Positions 8,664 to 17,435 of a stretch of DNA of 64,000 bases are shown here, in pieces. The notes under the pieces are model-generated. The model had not been told where the DNA came from. It was given only the letters and a program-made list of their open reading frames with translations, and did no database searches. The number at the start of each line of letters is the position of its first letter. The stretch's first letter is position 1. A program made the position numbers and the translations under genes. Source of the DNA: Novosphingobium sp. (lineage in GTDB: Bacteria; Pseudomonadota; Alphaproteobacteria; Sphingomonadales; Sphingomonadaceae); assembly GCA_017744735.1 (NCBI GenBank), contig JAGIAR010000006.1:121749-185748 (forward strand). The letters are read 5' to 3'.

Positions 8664-10226
8664 GTGCCTAGGCTCGAACGGCGCAACTTCCTCAAGGCCG
8701 GTGCGGCGACGATTGCCGCGATGGGCGCGGGTTTTCCCGCGCAAGCGGAATACCTCGAACACGACTGGTCGAACTACGATTGGGGGAGCGGACCGCCGGT
8801 GCCCGACCGGCTCTACCAGGGACCATTCACCAATTACGGCGCCGATGCCAACGCGCCGGGCGGCGAAGTGGCAATGGCCACATCGCCCTCCAGCGAGATC
8901 GTGCCCAATTACGGCATGGGCCTCACCGCCTATGTCTCGGGCGATACCGGCCCACCGCGGCTCCCGGGTCAGTCGCTCGCACGCGCGATCGAGGACATCG
9001 TGAAGCTGCCCTTCACGCAAAAGGTCTATCTCCGCCCGAACTGGCGCGAGGTGCAGAGCCGGCCCGGCCGGCTCGACCTTCCCGACTGGTGGCACATCAC
9101 ATTCGATCTGGCGCGCCAATACGGCAAGCGCGTCGGTTTTCGCATCATGCTGGAAAACCCCGATTTCCCCGAACCCGGCATGCCCGAATTCCTGATGGAC
9201 AAGGTGCCCTACGTGCCGTTGCAGGGCGCCTGGGAAGGCGACCCGTCGCAGGTCCGCTATCGCAAGAAGCACGCGATGCCGCGCTATGACGACCCCGCCT
9301 ATCAGGCGGCCTTCGCGGAGCTCAACGGGCTGCTCGCCGACCAATACGACGGCAGTCCGGACGTCGAATACATGGATACGATGATGTACGGCTTCTGGGG
9401 TGAAGGGCACACCTGGCCGTTCGAGGGCAACGTCTTCCCGAGCAAGGCGATCGCCGAGCAGACGATGCTGCGCATGCTCGATGTGCAATTGAGCCAGTGG
9501 ACGAAGACGCCGCTCGTCACCAACACCCAGCCCGACTTCAACAATGTCGGCAACGCCGCGATGCTCGACCGCACGGTGCGCGCGAACAACTGGATCCGCA
9601 GCGACACCATTTTCATCGAGAACACCCAGATCGAGGCACTCAGCAACCGCCCGTCCTGGATCGCGGCCGTCAGCGAGGTTCCGATGACGACCGGCGCGCC
9701 CGAGCGGCTCGGTATCGAGGACGGCGTGACGCTGAACGAACAGGTCATTGCCCATGTGCTCGCGGTCGGAGCGAATTACTGGTCGGTGTGGAACTGGCAC
9801 GATGAGGCAGCGGCGCATGTCCTCAGCTATTACGACAAATATCCCGAGCCGATCGACCGCATCGCGCGCCGCATCGGCTATCGCATCTATCCTGCCTTTG
9901 TCTGGCCGTTCGAACGCGATGGAGGTGCCGGGGTGGTTATCGGCCTCGCCAACGACGGGGTATCCTCCCCGCCGGGGGTTGTTCGCCTCACCTTGAGCGA
10001 CGCGGGAGGCGCCATAGTGGCGAGCGGCTGTGTCGACGCAGGCTATCCCCGGCCCACGGGAATTCGGCAGGCCATGCTCGCCTGGCCCGACAAGCGCGAT
10101 TGGGTCGGCCTGCACTTGCGCGCGGAACTCGAAGTAAAAGGCGTTCGCCATCCTTTGCGATGGGCATGCCGACAGTTGCTCGCCGGCGACGGCTCTCTGG
10201 TCCTGCGCCGCAATATCCGGGCGTGA
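8664..10226 (+). CDS. Twin-arginine-exported glycoside-hydrolase-like protein (DUF4832-like)
   Basis: A 520-residue protein with a twin-arginine signal (ERRNFLKAG, cleavage near AQA-EY at about 29), so probably periplasmic. The middle looks like a TIM-barrel glycosidase: VYLRPNWREVQ near residue 120, TMMYGFWGEGHTW near 238 with a candidate catalytic Glu, and an aromatic-rich NYWSVWNWHDE stretch near 371. The C-terminus (RIGYRIYPAFVWP onward) resembles the beta-rich domain of DUF4832 proteins. The start is GTG with GGAG about 9 bases before it. It follows the kinase with a 60-base gap and likely belongs to the same operon. The family assignment is from memory and the substrate is unknown. Confidence 0.6.
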   Translation: MPRLERRNFLKAGAATIAAMGAGFPAQAEYLEHDWSNYDWGSGPPVPDRLYQGPFTNYGADANAPGGEVAMATSPSSEIVPNYGMGLTAYVSGDTGPPRLPGQSLARAIEDIVKLPFTQKVYLRPNWREVQSRPGRLDLPDWWHITFDLARQYGKRVGFRIMLENPDFPEPGMPEFLMDKVPYVPLQGAWEGDPSQVRYRKKHAMPRYDDPAYQAAFAELNGLLADQYDGSPDVEYMDTMMYGFWGEGHTWPFEGNVFPSKAIAEQTMLRMLDVQLSQWTKTPLVTNTQPDFNNVGNAAMLDRTVRANNWIRSDTIFIENTQIEALSNRPSWIAAVSEVPMTTGAPERLGIEDGVTLNEQVIAHVLAVGANYWSVWNWHDEAAAHVLSYYDKYPEPIDRIARRIGYRIYPAFVWPFERDGGAGVVIGLANDGVSSPPGVVRLTLSDAGGAIVASGCVDAGYPRPTGIRQAMLAWPDKRDWVGLHLRAELEVKGVRHPLRWACRQLLAGDGSLVLRRNIRA

Positions 10227-10231
10227 TCGGG

Positions 10232-10246
10232 CCGGTCGGCGACCGG
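10232..10246. terminator. Possible bidirectional terminator hairpin
   Basis: CCGGTCGGCGACCGG is self-complementary and lies in the 63-base gap between two convergent genes, the DUF4832-like gene ending at 10226 and the glutamate-synthase-like gene ending at 10290. There is no run of T on either side, so it would be a weak or factor-assisted terminator. Confidence 0.3.
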
Positions 10247-10289
10247 CATATTACCGGTTGCTTTCGGATGGGGCCGGGTTCTCTGCCCC

Positions 10290-11927
10290 CTATACCGACC
10301 GCGCGAAAGTATCGGATCGCGCCATGCGCCACCATGCAGCGAGGCGCGGATCCCTGCTTCCTTCGAGGAGTTCGCCGGGTTCGACGAAAGAGTAAACCTC
10401 ATCGATCGAACGCATTTCCGCGACGTTGATCCGCTGGCGCAGCGCGTCGGGCGTGAATCCATCCGGCGATTGCAGGCCGGCCGCCACGACGATGTCACGC
10501 AGCGCGTCGAGCGTCGCCTTCTGGAAACGGGCAACCCGCTCGGCCTTCTCGGGAATAACCAAGCCCCGCTGGCGCGCAGGAGACTGCGTAGCGACCCCGG
10601 TCGGACATGTGTCGGTATGGCACCGCATCGACTGGACGCAGCCGAGCGAGAACATGAAAGCGCGCGCGGCATTGCTCCAATCGGCACCAAGCGCAGCGTT
10701 GATCGCAATCGACGCGCCGGAGTTCACCTTGCCCGAGGCTGCAAGCTTGATCTTGCCCTTGAGATTGGTGCCCACGAGGGCATTTCGGGCCAGAATAAGC
10801 CCTTCGCGCAGCGGCATACCGACTCGGTCCGACAGTTCGGTCGGCGCAGCGCCCGTCCCACCCTCGGCCCCATCGATCACGATGAAGTCGACGTAGATTT
10901 CCGTTTCCAGCATCGCTTTGACGACTGCGAACAATTCGTGAGGGTAGCCCACGCACAGCTTGATGCCGACCGGTTTTCCGCCGGACAATTCCCGCATATG
11001 CGCGGCGAATTCGACGAGTTCGCGAGGGGTAGAGAATGCCGAATGATAGGCGGGCGAAAGACAGTCCTGCCCTTCCGGCACATCGCGCGTACGGGCGATC
11101 TCGGCGGTCACTTTTGCGCCCGGCAGTAACCCGCCGTGGCCCGGCTTGGCGCCTTGGCTCAGCTTGATCTCGGTCATGACGACCGCGTCGTGCGCGGCCC
11201 GGTCCCTGAAGTGCGCGGGTTCGAAATTTCCTGCCTTGTCCCGGCAACCGAAATAGCCCGAGCCCACTTCCCAAACGATATCGCCGCCATGTTTGAGATG
11301 ATAAGGCGAAAGCCCGCCTTCGCCGGTGTCGTGATAGAAGCCGCCGAGCTTCGCACCAAGATTCAACGCCTCGATCGCGTTCGCACCCAACGCTCCGAAA
11401 CTCATCGCGGAAATGTTCAGGCGGGCTGCCGCATAAGGCCGGGCGCATTGCTCGCTCCCGACAGCGACCCGGGTATATTGGGGGGCAGTGCGGGACGGGG
11501 ATATGGAATGGGCGAGCCATTCGTACTCGTCGGAATACACGTCCAGCTCGGTGCCGAACGGATGGGTGTCGACATCGCCCTTGGCGCGCGCATAAACCAG
11601 CGCCCGGTCTTCATGGTTGAACGGTCGTCCGTCCAGATCGCTCTCGACGATGTAAGCCCGCAGGAACGGGCGCAGCCATTCGAAAAACCAGCGAAACCTG
11701 GCCGAAACCGGATAATTCCGGCGCAGCGAATGACGCGTTTGGACCAGATCGATGCACGCAACAGTCAGCAGCGGCACAGTCAGGATCAGAAACCACAGGC
11801 ACCAGGAATGCAGCAAGCCGGCCGCGGCCACCAATGCGGTTCCCGCCGCCCCCGCGATCAGAAGGACGTTTCTGGACAACGCATGATCGCGGAATAGAGC
11901 GTCTGCAAGTTTGGGAAGATCGCTCAT
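10290..11927 (-). CDS. Membrane-anchored FMN-binding glutamate synthase-family protein
   Basis: A 545-residue protein of the GltB-like FMN-binding family, without the amidotransferase domain. Two hydrophobic helices lie at residues about 18-62. The synthase/FMN domain follows, with FGALGANAIEALN near 180, IDGAEGGTGAAP near 352, and a cysteine cluster CVQSMRCHTDTCPTG near 430-445 that matches the 3Fe-4S binding region. Its ATG overlaps the stop of the upstream PoxB-like gene (ATGA), so the two are co-translated. The physiological reaction of these stand-alone membrane forms is not established. The PoxB partner suggests a redox role fed by quinone or ferredoxin. Confidence 0.85.
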   Translation of the reverse strand: MSDLPKLADALFRDHALSRNVLLIAGAAGTALVAAAGLLHSWCLWFLILTVPLLTVACIDLVQTRHSLRRNYPVSARFRWFFEWLRPFLRAYIVESDLDGRPFNHEDRALVYARAKGDVDTHPFGTELDVYSDEYEWLAHSISPSRTAPQYTRVAVGSEQCARPYAAARLNISAMSFGALGANAIEALNLGAKLGGFYHDTGEGGLSPYHLKHGGDIVWEVGSGYFGCRDKAGNFEPAHFRDRAAHDAVVMTEIKLSQGAKPGHGGLLPGAKVTAEIARTRDVPEGQDCLSPAYHSAFSTPRELVEFAAHMRELSGGKPVGIKLCVGYPHELFAVVKAMLETEIYVDFIVIDGAEGGTGAAPTELSDRVGMPLREGLILARNALVGTNLKGKIKLAASGKVNSGASIAINAALGADWSNAARAFMFSLGCVQSMRCHTDTCPTGVATQSPARQRGLVIPEKAERVARFQKATLDALRDIVVAAGLQSPDGFTPDALRQRINVAEMRSIDEVYSFVEPGELLEGSRDPRLAAWWRMARSDTFARSV

Positions 11928-13633
11928 GAGAGGAGATTCCGGATGATGCCGGCGACGTCTTTCCCGCGTCCGCCGAGCAGGGCCTTGGCGGAATAGAGTG
12001 CCATGCCGGCGACCTGCCCCGGCTCCACCTTTGGCGGCATTACCAGTTCGAACCGGTCGGTCACGACATCGAGCAGCGCCGGGCCAGGAGCGGCCAGCCA
12101 TTGCCGGACCGCAGCATCGAGTTCCTCGGCTCGCTCGATCCGCCAGCCGCGAAACCCCATCGCTTCGGCTACGCCGGCAAAATCGGGGTTCACGAGGTCG
12201 GTGTAGGCCTCGAGCAAGCCTTCGACCTTCTGTTCGATCTCGACAAAATCGAGCGCGCCATTGTTGAACACGGCAACCTTGATCGGCAATTTCTCCTGCA
12301 CCGCGGTGAGCAGATCGCCCAGCATCATCGCCAGGCCGCCATCGCCCGAAAGCGCGATCGCCTGCCGTTCGGGGAACGCAGCCTTGGCTCCGAGCGCCTG
12401 CGGCATCGCGTTCGCCATCGTCCCGTGGCTCAGGCTTACAATGGTGCGGTTGCGGCCAGTCGAGACGATGTGGCGCAGGCACCAGACCATCGGCGACCCG
12501 CCATCGGCGGTGAAGATCGCATCGTCGTCGGCATGGCGAGAGATCGTCTCGGCAAGGTATTGCGGATGGATCGCGCCGCCCTTGCCGACCGTCGCGTGCT
12601 TGCCCTGCTCGATCTCGCTCTTCCGGCGGCGCGCAAGACATTCGGTCAGGAAGCCGTCGTTTTCGCGCTGCCTTATCCGAGGCAAGAGCGCCGCCAGCGT
12701 CGGCCCGATGCCGCCGACCAGCCCGATCCCGACCGGGTGACGCCGCCCAAGATGCGTGCCGTCGATATCGATCTGCAGTATCCTGGCCTTCTCCGGATAG
12801 AACTGCCGCCAGGCGAAATCGCAGCCGAGGAGCAGCAATGTGTCGCATTCCAGTAGCGCGCGATATCCGGCTTCGTTTCCGAAAATGCCGGTCATTCCGA
12901 CATCGTAGGGATTGCCGTGTTCGAGGAAGTCCTTGGCGCGCGATGTGTGGGCAACCGGTGCGTGGAGTCGGGCGGCGAGCGCCACCACCGCATCGTGCGC
13001 ATGTTCGCAGCCGGAACCCCCGTAGATCGCAACGCGGCCGCCTTCGTTCAGGGCCGCCGCCAATCGAGCGAGTTCGGCTTCTGAGGGAACCACCGCCGGC
13101 TCTGCCCGGTGAACGGCAAAGTGCGGCTCGTCGGGCGCCTTGGCACTCGATACGTCGGCCGGCACGATCAGGACTGCCACGCCCCGCCGCGCCAGCGCAG
13201 CCTGCGCCGCCATCGCCGTCATCCGCCGCGCCTGAGCGGGAGTACGGATCTCTTCGCAGAAAACGCTGCAGGATTTGTAGATTGCCTTGAAATCGACTTC
13301 CTGCGGAAAATCGAACCCGAGTTCGTCGCGAATGATCTGGCTCGCGATCAGGATTACCGGCGCCCGGTTGCGATGAGATTCGAACAAGCCATTGATGAAA
13401 TGCAGGCTTCCGGGACCGCACGAACCGGCGCAGGCAGCCAGTTCGCCAGTAAGCATCGCATCGGCCCCAGCCGCGAAGCCGCCCGCCTCCTCATGCCTGA
13501 CATGGACCCAGCGGATCCCGCTCGCGCGGATGGCATCGGTTATGTGATTCAGTGTGTCGCCCGGAATGCCATAGCAGCGTCGCACGCCGGCAGCCTCGAG
13601 GGTTTCCACGATCACCTCGGCGACCGTCGTCAT
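11924..13633 (-). CDS. poxB: PoxB-like thiamine-diphosphate enzyme (pyruvate:quinone oxidoreductase)
   Basis: A 569-residue ThDP/FAD enzyme of the pyruvate oxidase group. The activating Glu is seen in RHEEAGGFAAGAD (E48), the central domain has GGSGCEHAHD near 200, and the ThDP motif starts at SGDGGLAMMLGD near 426 and ends with FNNGALDF about 29 residues on. The last 25 residues (LYSAKALLGGRGKDVAG and on) match the lipid-activated tail of E. coli PoxB, which docks the enzyme on the membrane. It would oxidise pyruvate to acetate and CO2 and reduce quinone. It is the first gene of a two-gene operon with the FMN glutamate-synthase-like protein. A different 2-oxo acid substrate cannot be excluded. 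Confidence 0.85.
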   Translation of the reverse strand: MTTVAEVIVETLEAAGVRRCYGIPGDTLNHITDAIRASGIRWVHVRHEEAGGFAAGADAMLTGELAACAGSCGPGSLHFINGLFESHRNRAPVILIASQIIRDELGFDFPQEVDFKAIYKSCSVFCEEIRTPAQARRMTAMAAQAALARRGVAVLIVPADVSSAKAPDEPHFAVHRAEPAVVPSEAELARLAAALNEGGRVAIYGGSGCEHAHDAVVALAARLHAPVAHTSRAKDFLEHGNPYDVGMTGIFGNEAGYRALLECDTLLLLGCDFAWRQFYPEKARILQIDIDGTHLGRRHPVGIGLVGGIGPTLAALLPRIRQRENDGFLTECLARRRKSEIEQGKHATVGKGGAIHPQYLAETISRHADDDAIFTADGGSPMVWCLRHIVSTGRNRTIVSLSHGTMANAMPQALGAKAAFPERQAIALSGDGGLAMMLGDLLTAVQEKLPIKVAVFNNGALDFVEIEQKVEGLLEAYTDLVNPDFAGVAEAMGFRGWRIERAEELDAAVRQWLAAPGPALLDVVTDRFELVMPPKVEPGQVAGMALYSAKALLGGRGKDVAGIIRNLLS

Positions 13634-13877
13634 GGTTGCTGTCCTTGATCGGGCACGGGCGTCTCAGTTTCATATCCATGCTAAACGCGGCGTGAACGCA
13701 TCTTGCGCGACACGGCCCTTCGACCGTGCAGCAAAGCACCGGTTCACGATCGAATCTCCACTGCGCAACGGGGCAAGTCACGTTTCCTAGCGTCCGGAGC
13801 GAAATGGCCGCCTTACCGACAAGGCCGATACGCCGGCTGCGTGAACTGGTGGTCGATCTCCACGCGCAAAATGGCGC

Positions 13878-14792
13878 CTAGCGCCGAAGCGGGGTTTGCT
13901 TGGCCAGATCGTTCCGGATGGTGGTCGCGGCAACCCCACCTTCGCCCATCGCGTGGCTGATCTGATCGAGGCCTTTGACTACATCGCCTGCCGCATAGAG
14001 GCCTGGGACATTGGTGCGCTGATGGGCATCGACTCTCAGGCAGCCATCGTCCGTGCGATCGGCGCCGAGTTGGCCCGCCAGTTCCGAACGGATGTCCGAG
14101 CCCAGCGCGGGATAGAGGCTGTCGAAGGACTGGGCGCCCTCGTCCAGTCCGACTACGATTTTGCCCTCAGCCAGAGTGATCGTCCGGCACGGGCCCGCGA
14201 TGACAATACCCGCCTCGCTCAACTGCGCCTCTTGCTCCGCGGAAAGGTCGTGCCTGTCCGGGGCGAACAATGTGACATCGTCGGTATAGCTGCGCAGGAA
14301 TATCGCCTCTTTGCACCCGCGCGCTCCTGTGCCGAGCACCGCGACTCTCAGGTCGGTTACCTCGTAGCCGTCGCAGATCGGACAGTAGCGCAGGCGGCCA
14401 TCGGCGACAGCGCGATCGTGCATCTCTTCGTCCATCATCGGCGGGCGACGGTTGACCACCCCGGTTGCGATCAGGACTGCTCGGGCAAGCTGGGTCTCTC
14501 CATCGACCAGCGCGGAAAATCCTTCCCCCGTTCGCTTCAATACTTCGACCCTCCCGTCTACCAGTTTGGCGCCACTCTTGACGGCGTGGCGGCGCATGCG
14601 CGCGAGAAGGACCGGGCCAGATATTCCATCCGGAAATCCAGCGTGGTTGCGAGTCAGGGGGATTATGCCCGCCCGGCTTTTTCCGGAATCGATCACGATC
14701 ACCGAGAGATGAAACCGCGCCAGATAGACCGCTGCCGTGAGCCCCGCCGGGCCGCCGCCCACAATTGCGCAGTCCCATATTTTTGTTGCCAT
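13878..14792 (-). CDS. Thioredoxin-reductase-like FAD/NAD(P) oxidoreductase
   Basis: A 304-residue two-dinucleotide-fold flavoprotein. FAD binding is seen in AIVGGGPAGLTAA at residues 9-21, a CPICDGYE motif near 134 gives the CxxC-type redox pair, the NAD(P) fold VAVLGTGARGCKEA lies near 149, and GLYAAGDVVKG near 265 closes the FAD site. Length and order match the thioredoxin reductase group. The start at 14792 (MATKIWD) was chosen because conserved sequence begins there. It lies 244 bases downstream of poxB in the same direction, but no thioredoxin-like partner is beside it. The electron acceptor is unknown. Confidence 0.85.
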   Translation of the reverse strand: MATKIWDCAIVGGGPAGLTAAVYLARFHLSVIVIDSGKSRAGIIPLTRNHAGFPDGISGPVLLARMRRHAVKSGAKLVDGRVEVLKRTGEGFSALVDGETQLARAVLIATGVVNRRPPMMDEEMHDRAVADGRLRYCPICDGYEVTDLRVAVLGTGARGCKEAIFLRSYTDDVTLFAPDRHDLSAEQEAQLSEAGIVIAGPCRTITLAEGKIVVGLDEGAQSFDSLYPALGSDIRSELAGQLGADRTDDGCLRVDAHQRTNVPGLYAAGDVVKGLDQISHAMGEGGVAATTIRNDLAKQTPLRR

Positions 14793-15070
14793 GCCGCACG
14801 AAACCTTTCTGGATGCGTTGAGAGTGTATCCGGCCTGAGACGGGAACGCCCCGATCCAAGGAAGGGGTTCCATCGTCGCCGATTCATCCCGCTCTTCGGT
14901 CCATGGGGACGCATCTTCGCGGCTGCAGAAGATCGTCTGCGCCGTTCAACCCGCTCCGTTTTTCCTCTCCGAAAAAGACGCCGCGGGTCGGATCGGCGCA
15001 GGGGTAACAGGCAGGCGGCAATTCGGTGGGCTACGATGCGGCTGAAACCGCATGAATGTCGGTCGTTCAG

Positions 15071-15832
15071 CTATGCTGCCGTCGTCCGGGAGAGCTGGGT
15101 CCATTCATCTGCTGCCGCCGGCTCCTGAGCAGCCGATTGTGAGCCATCGCAGGGATGGCTCTCCCGCCATTTCGTCCAGCGACGCCGCAAATCGACCGGC
15201 TTGATCCCGTGGAGCTCCAGCAATTCTGCTTGAAGGACACGATCGGTTCGGAAATGTCGGAAGTCGCATCGCAGCTCACACCAGGCGACCAATATCCGTA
15301 CCGTATCCGAATAGCCCAGAATTATGGGCCAAACGGTTCGCTCGGTTTCATGGCCCGCTTCGGTTTTGTATCGTATTCGCAACCTTTTGCCGTCGCGCGC
15401 TGCTGAGCGTATGACCGCCGGATCTATCGCGGTCTCGCGTTCCGATGCGACCGGCCTTGGCCCAAGGCTTGGCTCCAGAATGACGGGCCGCAGGTGCTCC
15501 GGGACTACGTCAACAATCTTGGAGATAAGGTCCCGCGCGGCGTTGGCCAGAGAAATGTCATTGCGGCCCATCACCCATTGCGCACCCAGCACAAGCGCCT
15601 CCACCTCTGTGCTTGTCAGCATCAGTGGAGGCATGTCGTAACCGGGGGCCAGGACATACCCCAGACCTGCCTCGCCCCTGATCGGAACCCGCTGCCCCAT
15701 CAGATCCGCTATGTCCCGATACACCGTGCGCTTAGAAACCTCGAGTTCCGCCGCCAATGCTGCCGCGGTTATCGGCCGGCTCGAGCCGCGCAAAATCTGG
15801 ATGATCTGAAAGAGGCGTTCGGCCCGTCGCAT
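15071..15832 (-). CDS. YafY-type transcriptional regulator (HTH + WYL)
   Basis: A 253-residue regulator with an N-terminal winged helix (MRRAERLFQIIQILR, then LAAELEVSKRTVYRDIADL near residues 30-50) and a WYL domain (from about 135, KRLRIRYKTEAGHETERTV). WYL proteins bind small ligands or nucleic acid and often control a neighbouring gene. It is divergent from a VOC-family gene at 15924, with a long inverted repeat between the two starts. Repression of both genes by this protein is the expected arrangement. The start at 15832 is the first Met before conserved HTH sequence. Confidence 0.88.
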   Translation of the reverse strand: MRRAERLFQIIQILRGSSRPITAAALAAELEVSKRTVYRDIADLMGQRVPIRGEAGLGYVLAPGYDMPPLMLTSTEVEALVLGAQWVMGRNDISLANAARDLISKIVDVVPEHLRPVILEPSLGPRPVASERETAIDPAVIRSAARDGKRLRIRYKTEAGHETERTVWPIILGYSDTVRILVAWCELRCDFRHFRTDRVLQAELLELHGIKPVDLRRRWTKWRESHPCDGSQSAAQEPAAADEWTQLSRTTAA

Positions 15833-15843
15833 CGTTGCTGACT

Positions 15844-15869
15844 CCTGCTGCCATAATGGTGGCAGCAGG
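15844..15869. promoter_or_regulatory. Operator-like palindrome between yafY-type regulator and VOC gene
   Basis: Two perfect 10-base arms, CCTGCTGCCA and TGGCAGCAGG, are separated by six bases (TAATGG). The site lies 12 bases upstream of the regulator start and 55 bases upstream of the VOC start. Symmetry, size and position fit a dimer operator serving both promoters. No protein-binding data are available; this rests on sequence symmetry. Confidence 0.7.
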
Positions 15870-15923
15870 CTTATGCCACAAGAGCCAGCCGATGCAGCTG
15901 CTGCACAGAGCGAAGGAGAAAGC

Positions 15924-16322
15924 ATGAAACTCGCATCCATCCGCTTGGTCGTGACCGACATCAAGGCGGTCGTCGCATTCTATGAGAATGTCACGGGCTT
16001 AACCGCCGAATGGCTTGGCCCGCTTTTCGCCGAGATCGTCACGCCCGGCGCCACGCTGGCGATTGGGGACGTGGAGACAGTCGGGCTGTTCAAGGAAGGT
16101 AGCGCGGAAGCGGCGGCGAACCGTTCCGCCGTCCTGGAATTCCAAGTGGATGACGTCGAGGCAGATTTCGTGAGACTGAAGGAGGAATTGGAGGTGGTGA
16201 TGGCGCCCAAACTCATGCCTTGGGGCAACAAGGCGGCTCAGTTCCGTGACCCCGAAGGGACTCTTGTCAGCCTCTACACACCGCAGACCGACGGAGCGAA
16301 GCGACGATTTACCCAGCGCTGA
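15924..16322 (+). CDS. VOC-family protein (glyoxalase/bleomycin resistance/dioxygenase fold)
   Basis: A 132-residue protein with paired beta-alpha-beta-beta-beta modules: MKLASIRLVVTDIKAVVAFY at the start and VLEFQVDDVEADFVRL near residue 73, ending with FRDPEGTLVSLY, a common VOC C-terminal motif. The start at 15924 follows GAAGGAGAA. Such proteins bind metals or small electrophiles. The divergent YafY-type regulator and the shared palindrome suggest ligand-induced expression. The reaction is unknown. Confidence 0.88.
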   Translation: MKLASIRLVVTDIKAVVAFYENVTGLTAEWLGPLFAEIVTPGATLAIGDVETVGLFKEGSAEAAANRSAVLEFQVDDVEADFVRLKEELEVVMAPKLMPWGNKAAQFRDPEGTLVSLYTPQTDGAKRRFTQR

Positions 16323-16535
16323 ACCGATCGGGCAAGCGGGAGAATTTTTTGGGGGTTTCGGGGTTCGGCCGGCGCAGGTTTCTCAGGCGCTCCGTTTCGA
16401 TCCACCGCCGCATTCGATTGATCCGACAGCGCTACCCCGATCGGAGGGCCCAAAGCTGGCCCCTGTCCCGCTCCAAGAGGACAGACGCGGTTGCCGCGCG
16501 GTTGCAATGCTTCACGGGCAATACGGGGAGGACGA

Positions 16536-17435
16536 ATGCTCGACGGTAACAAAGTGATCATCACTGCTGCGCTCAACGGCGGGATGCAACAGGACCGCGA
16601 CGGCGCGATCGTGCCGAAGCAGCCCGCCGAAATCGGCGAGGCGGCAGCGCGCTGCTACGAAGCCGGCGCTTCGCTGGTTCACGTCCATGCGCGCGGGCCG
16701 GACGGCAAGAACAGCGGCGACAAGGCGATCTATTCGGAGATCATCCGCGAGATTCGCAAGCGCAGCCCGGTGCTCGTGCAGACCACCAACGGGATCGGCG
16801 TCAGGCGCGATCCGAAAACCGGCGAATTCCATTGGCCGTCGGACAGCGAACGGCTCGGGATCCTCCAGATCGACCCTCCTCAGGATGTGTTCGGGATCGC
16901 CGCCGGATCGGCGGACTTTCACAACCCCGAAGGCGGTTATCCAACCGAAACGCCCTATGTGAACTCGCCCGAACTCCTCAAGGCGACGATCAAGTCGGTT
17001 TATGAACGTGGCAGCGCCCTCGAGTACGAGATCGTCGAGGCAAGTTCGCTGTACCGGCTGATGCGCTATGCCGACGAGGGCCTGTTCGACAAGGACCGCG
17101 AGAACGTGTGGCTGCTGTATGGCGGCGGTTTCGGCGCGACCCCGCCGGTCGCGCGCAACATCATCTTTTCGATCGACGAAGGCCTGAGGATGTTTCCGAA
17201 GGCGATCGTGGGCGTCACCGCAACCGGACGCGACATGTTCAAATTCGTCACGCTCGGCATCGCGATGGGCTGCGACCTGGTCCGCGTCGGGTTCGAGGAC
17301 GGGATCCACTTGCCCGACGGCAGCGTGGCGCGCGACAATTCCGAAATGGTCAAGGCAGCGGCCGAGATCGCGGCGTTCTACGGCGCCAGGCCGGCGACGG
17401 TCGAGGAAGCCCGCCAACGTTTCGGGATCGGATGA
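16536..17435 (+). CDS. BKACE-family beta-keto acid cleavage enzyme (DUF849)
   Basis: A 299-residue TIM-barrel enzyme. Family landmarks are VIITAALNGGMQ at residues 7-18, VHVHARGPDGKNS near 48 with zinc-binding His residues, and the late VRVGFEDGIHLPDGSVARDN near 249-268. BKACE enzymes condense a beta-keto acid with acetyl-CoA and cleave it to acetoacetate and a new CoA ester; the founding member is 3-keto-5-aminohexanoate cleavage enzyme. The start has GGGGAGGA 6 bases upstream. It leads a three-gene plus-strand operon with a hydroxyacid dehydrogenase and an FAH hydrolase. The beta-keto acid used here is unknown; lysine fermentation genes are absent. Confidence 0.87.
   Translation: MLDGNKVIITAALNGGMQQDRDGAIVPKQPAEIGEAAARCYEAGASLVHVHARGPDGKNSGDKAIYSEIIREIRKRSPVLVQTTNGIGVRRDPKTGEFHWPSDSERLGILQIDPPQDVFGIAAGSADFHNPEGGYPTETPYVNSPELLKATIKSVYERGSALEYEIVEASSLYRLMRYADEGLFDKDRENVWLLYGGGFGATPPVARNIIFSIDEGLRMFPKAIVGVTATGRDMFKFVTLGIAMGCDLVRVGFEDGIHLPDGSVARDNSEMVKAAAEIAAFYGARPATVEEARQRFGIG

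Noticed and set aside
11928..13421. Upstream extension of the FMN glutamate-synthase-like frame into poxB
   Set aside because: The frame stays open through poxB, but glutamate-synthase homology begins at the ATG at 11927 and the upstream residues are Arg-rich noise. Not a fusion protein.
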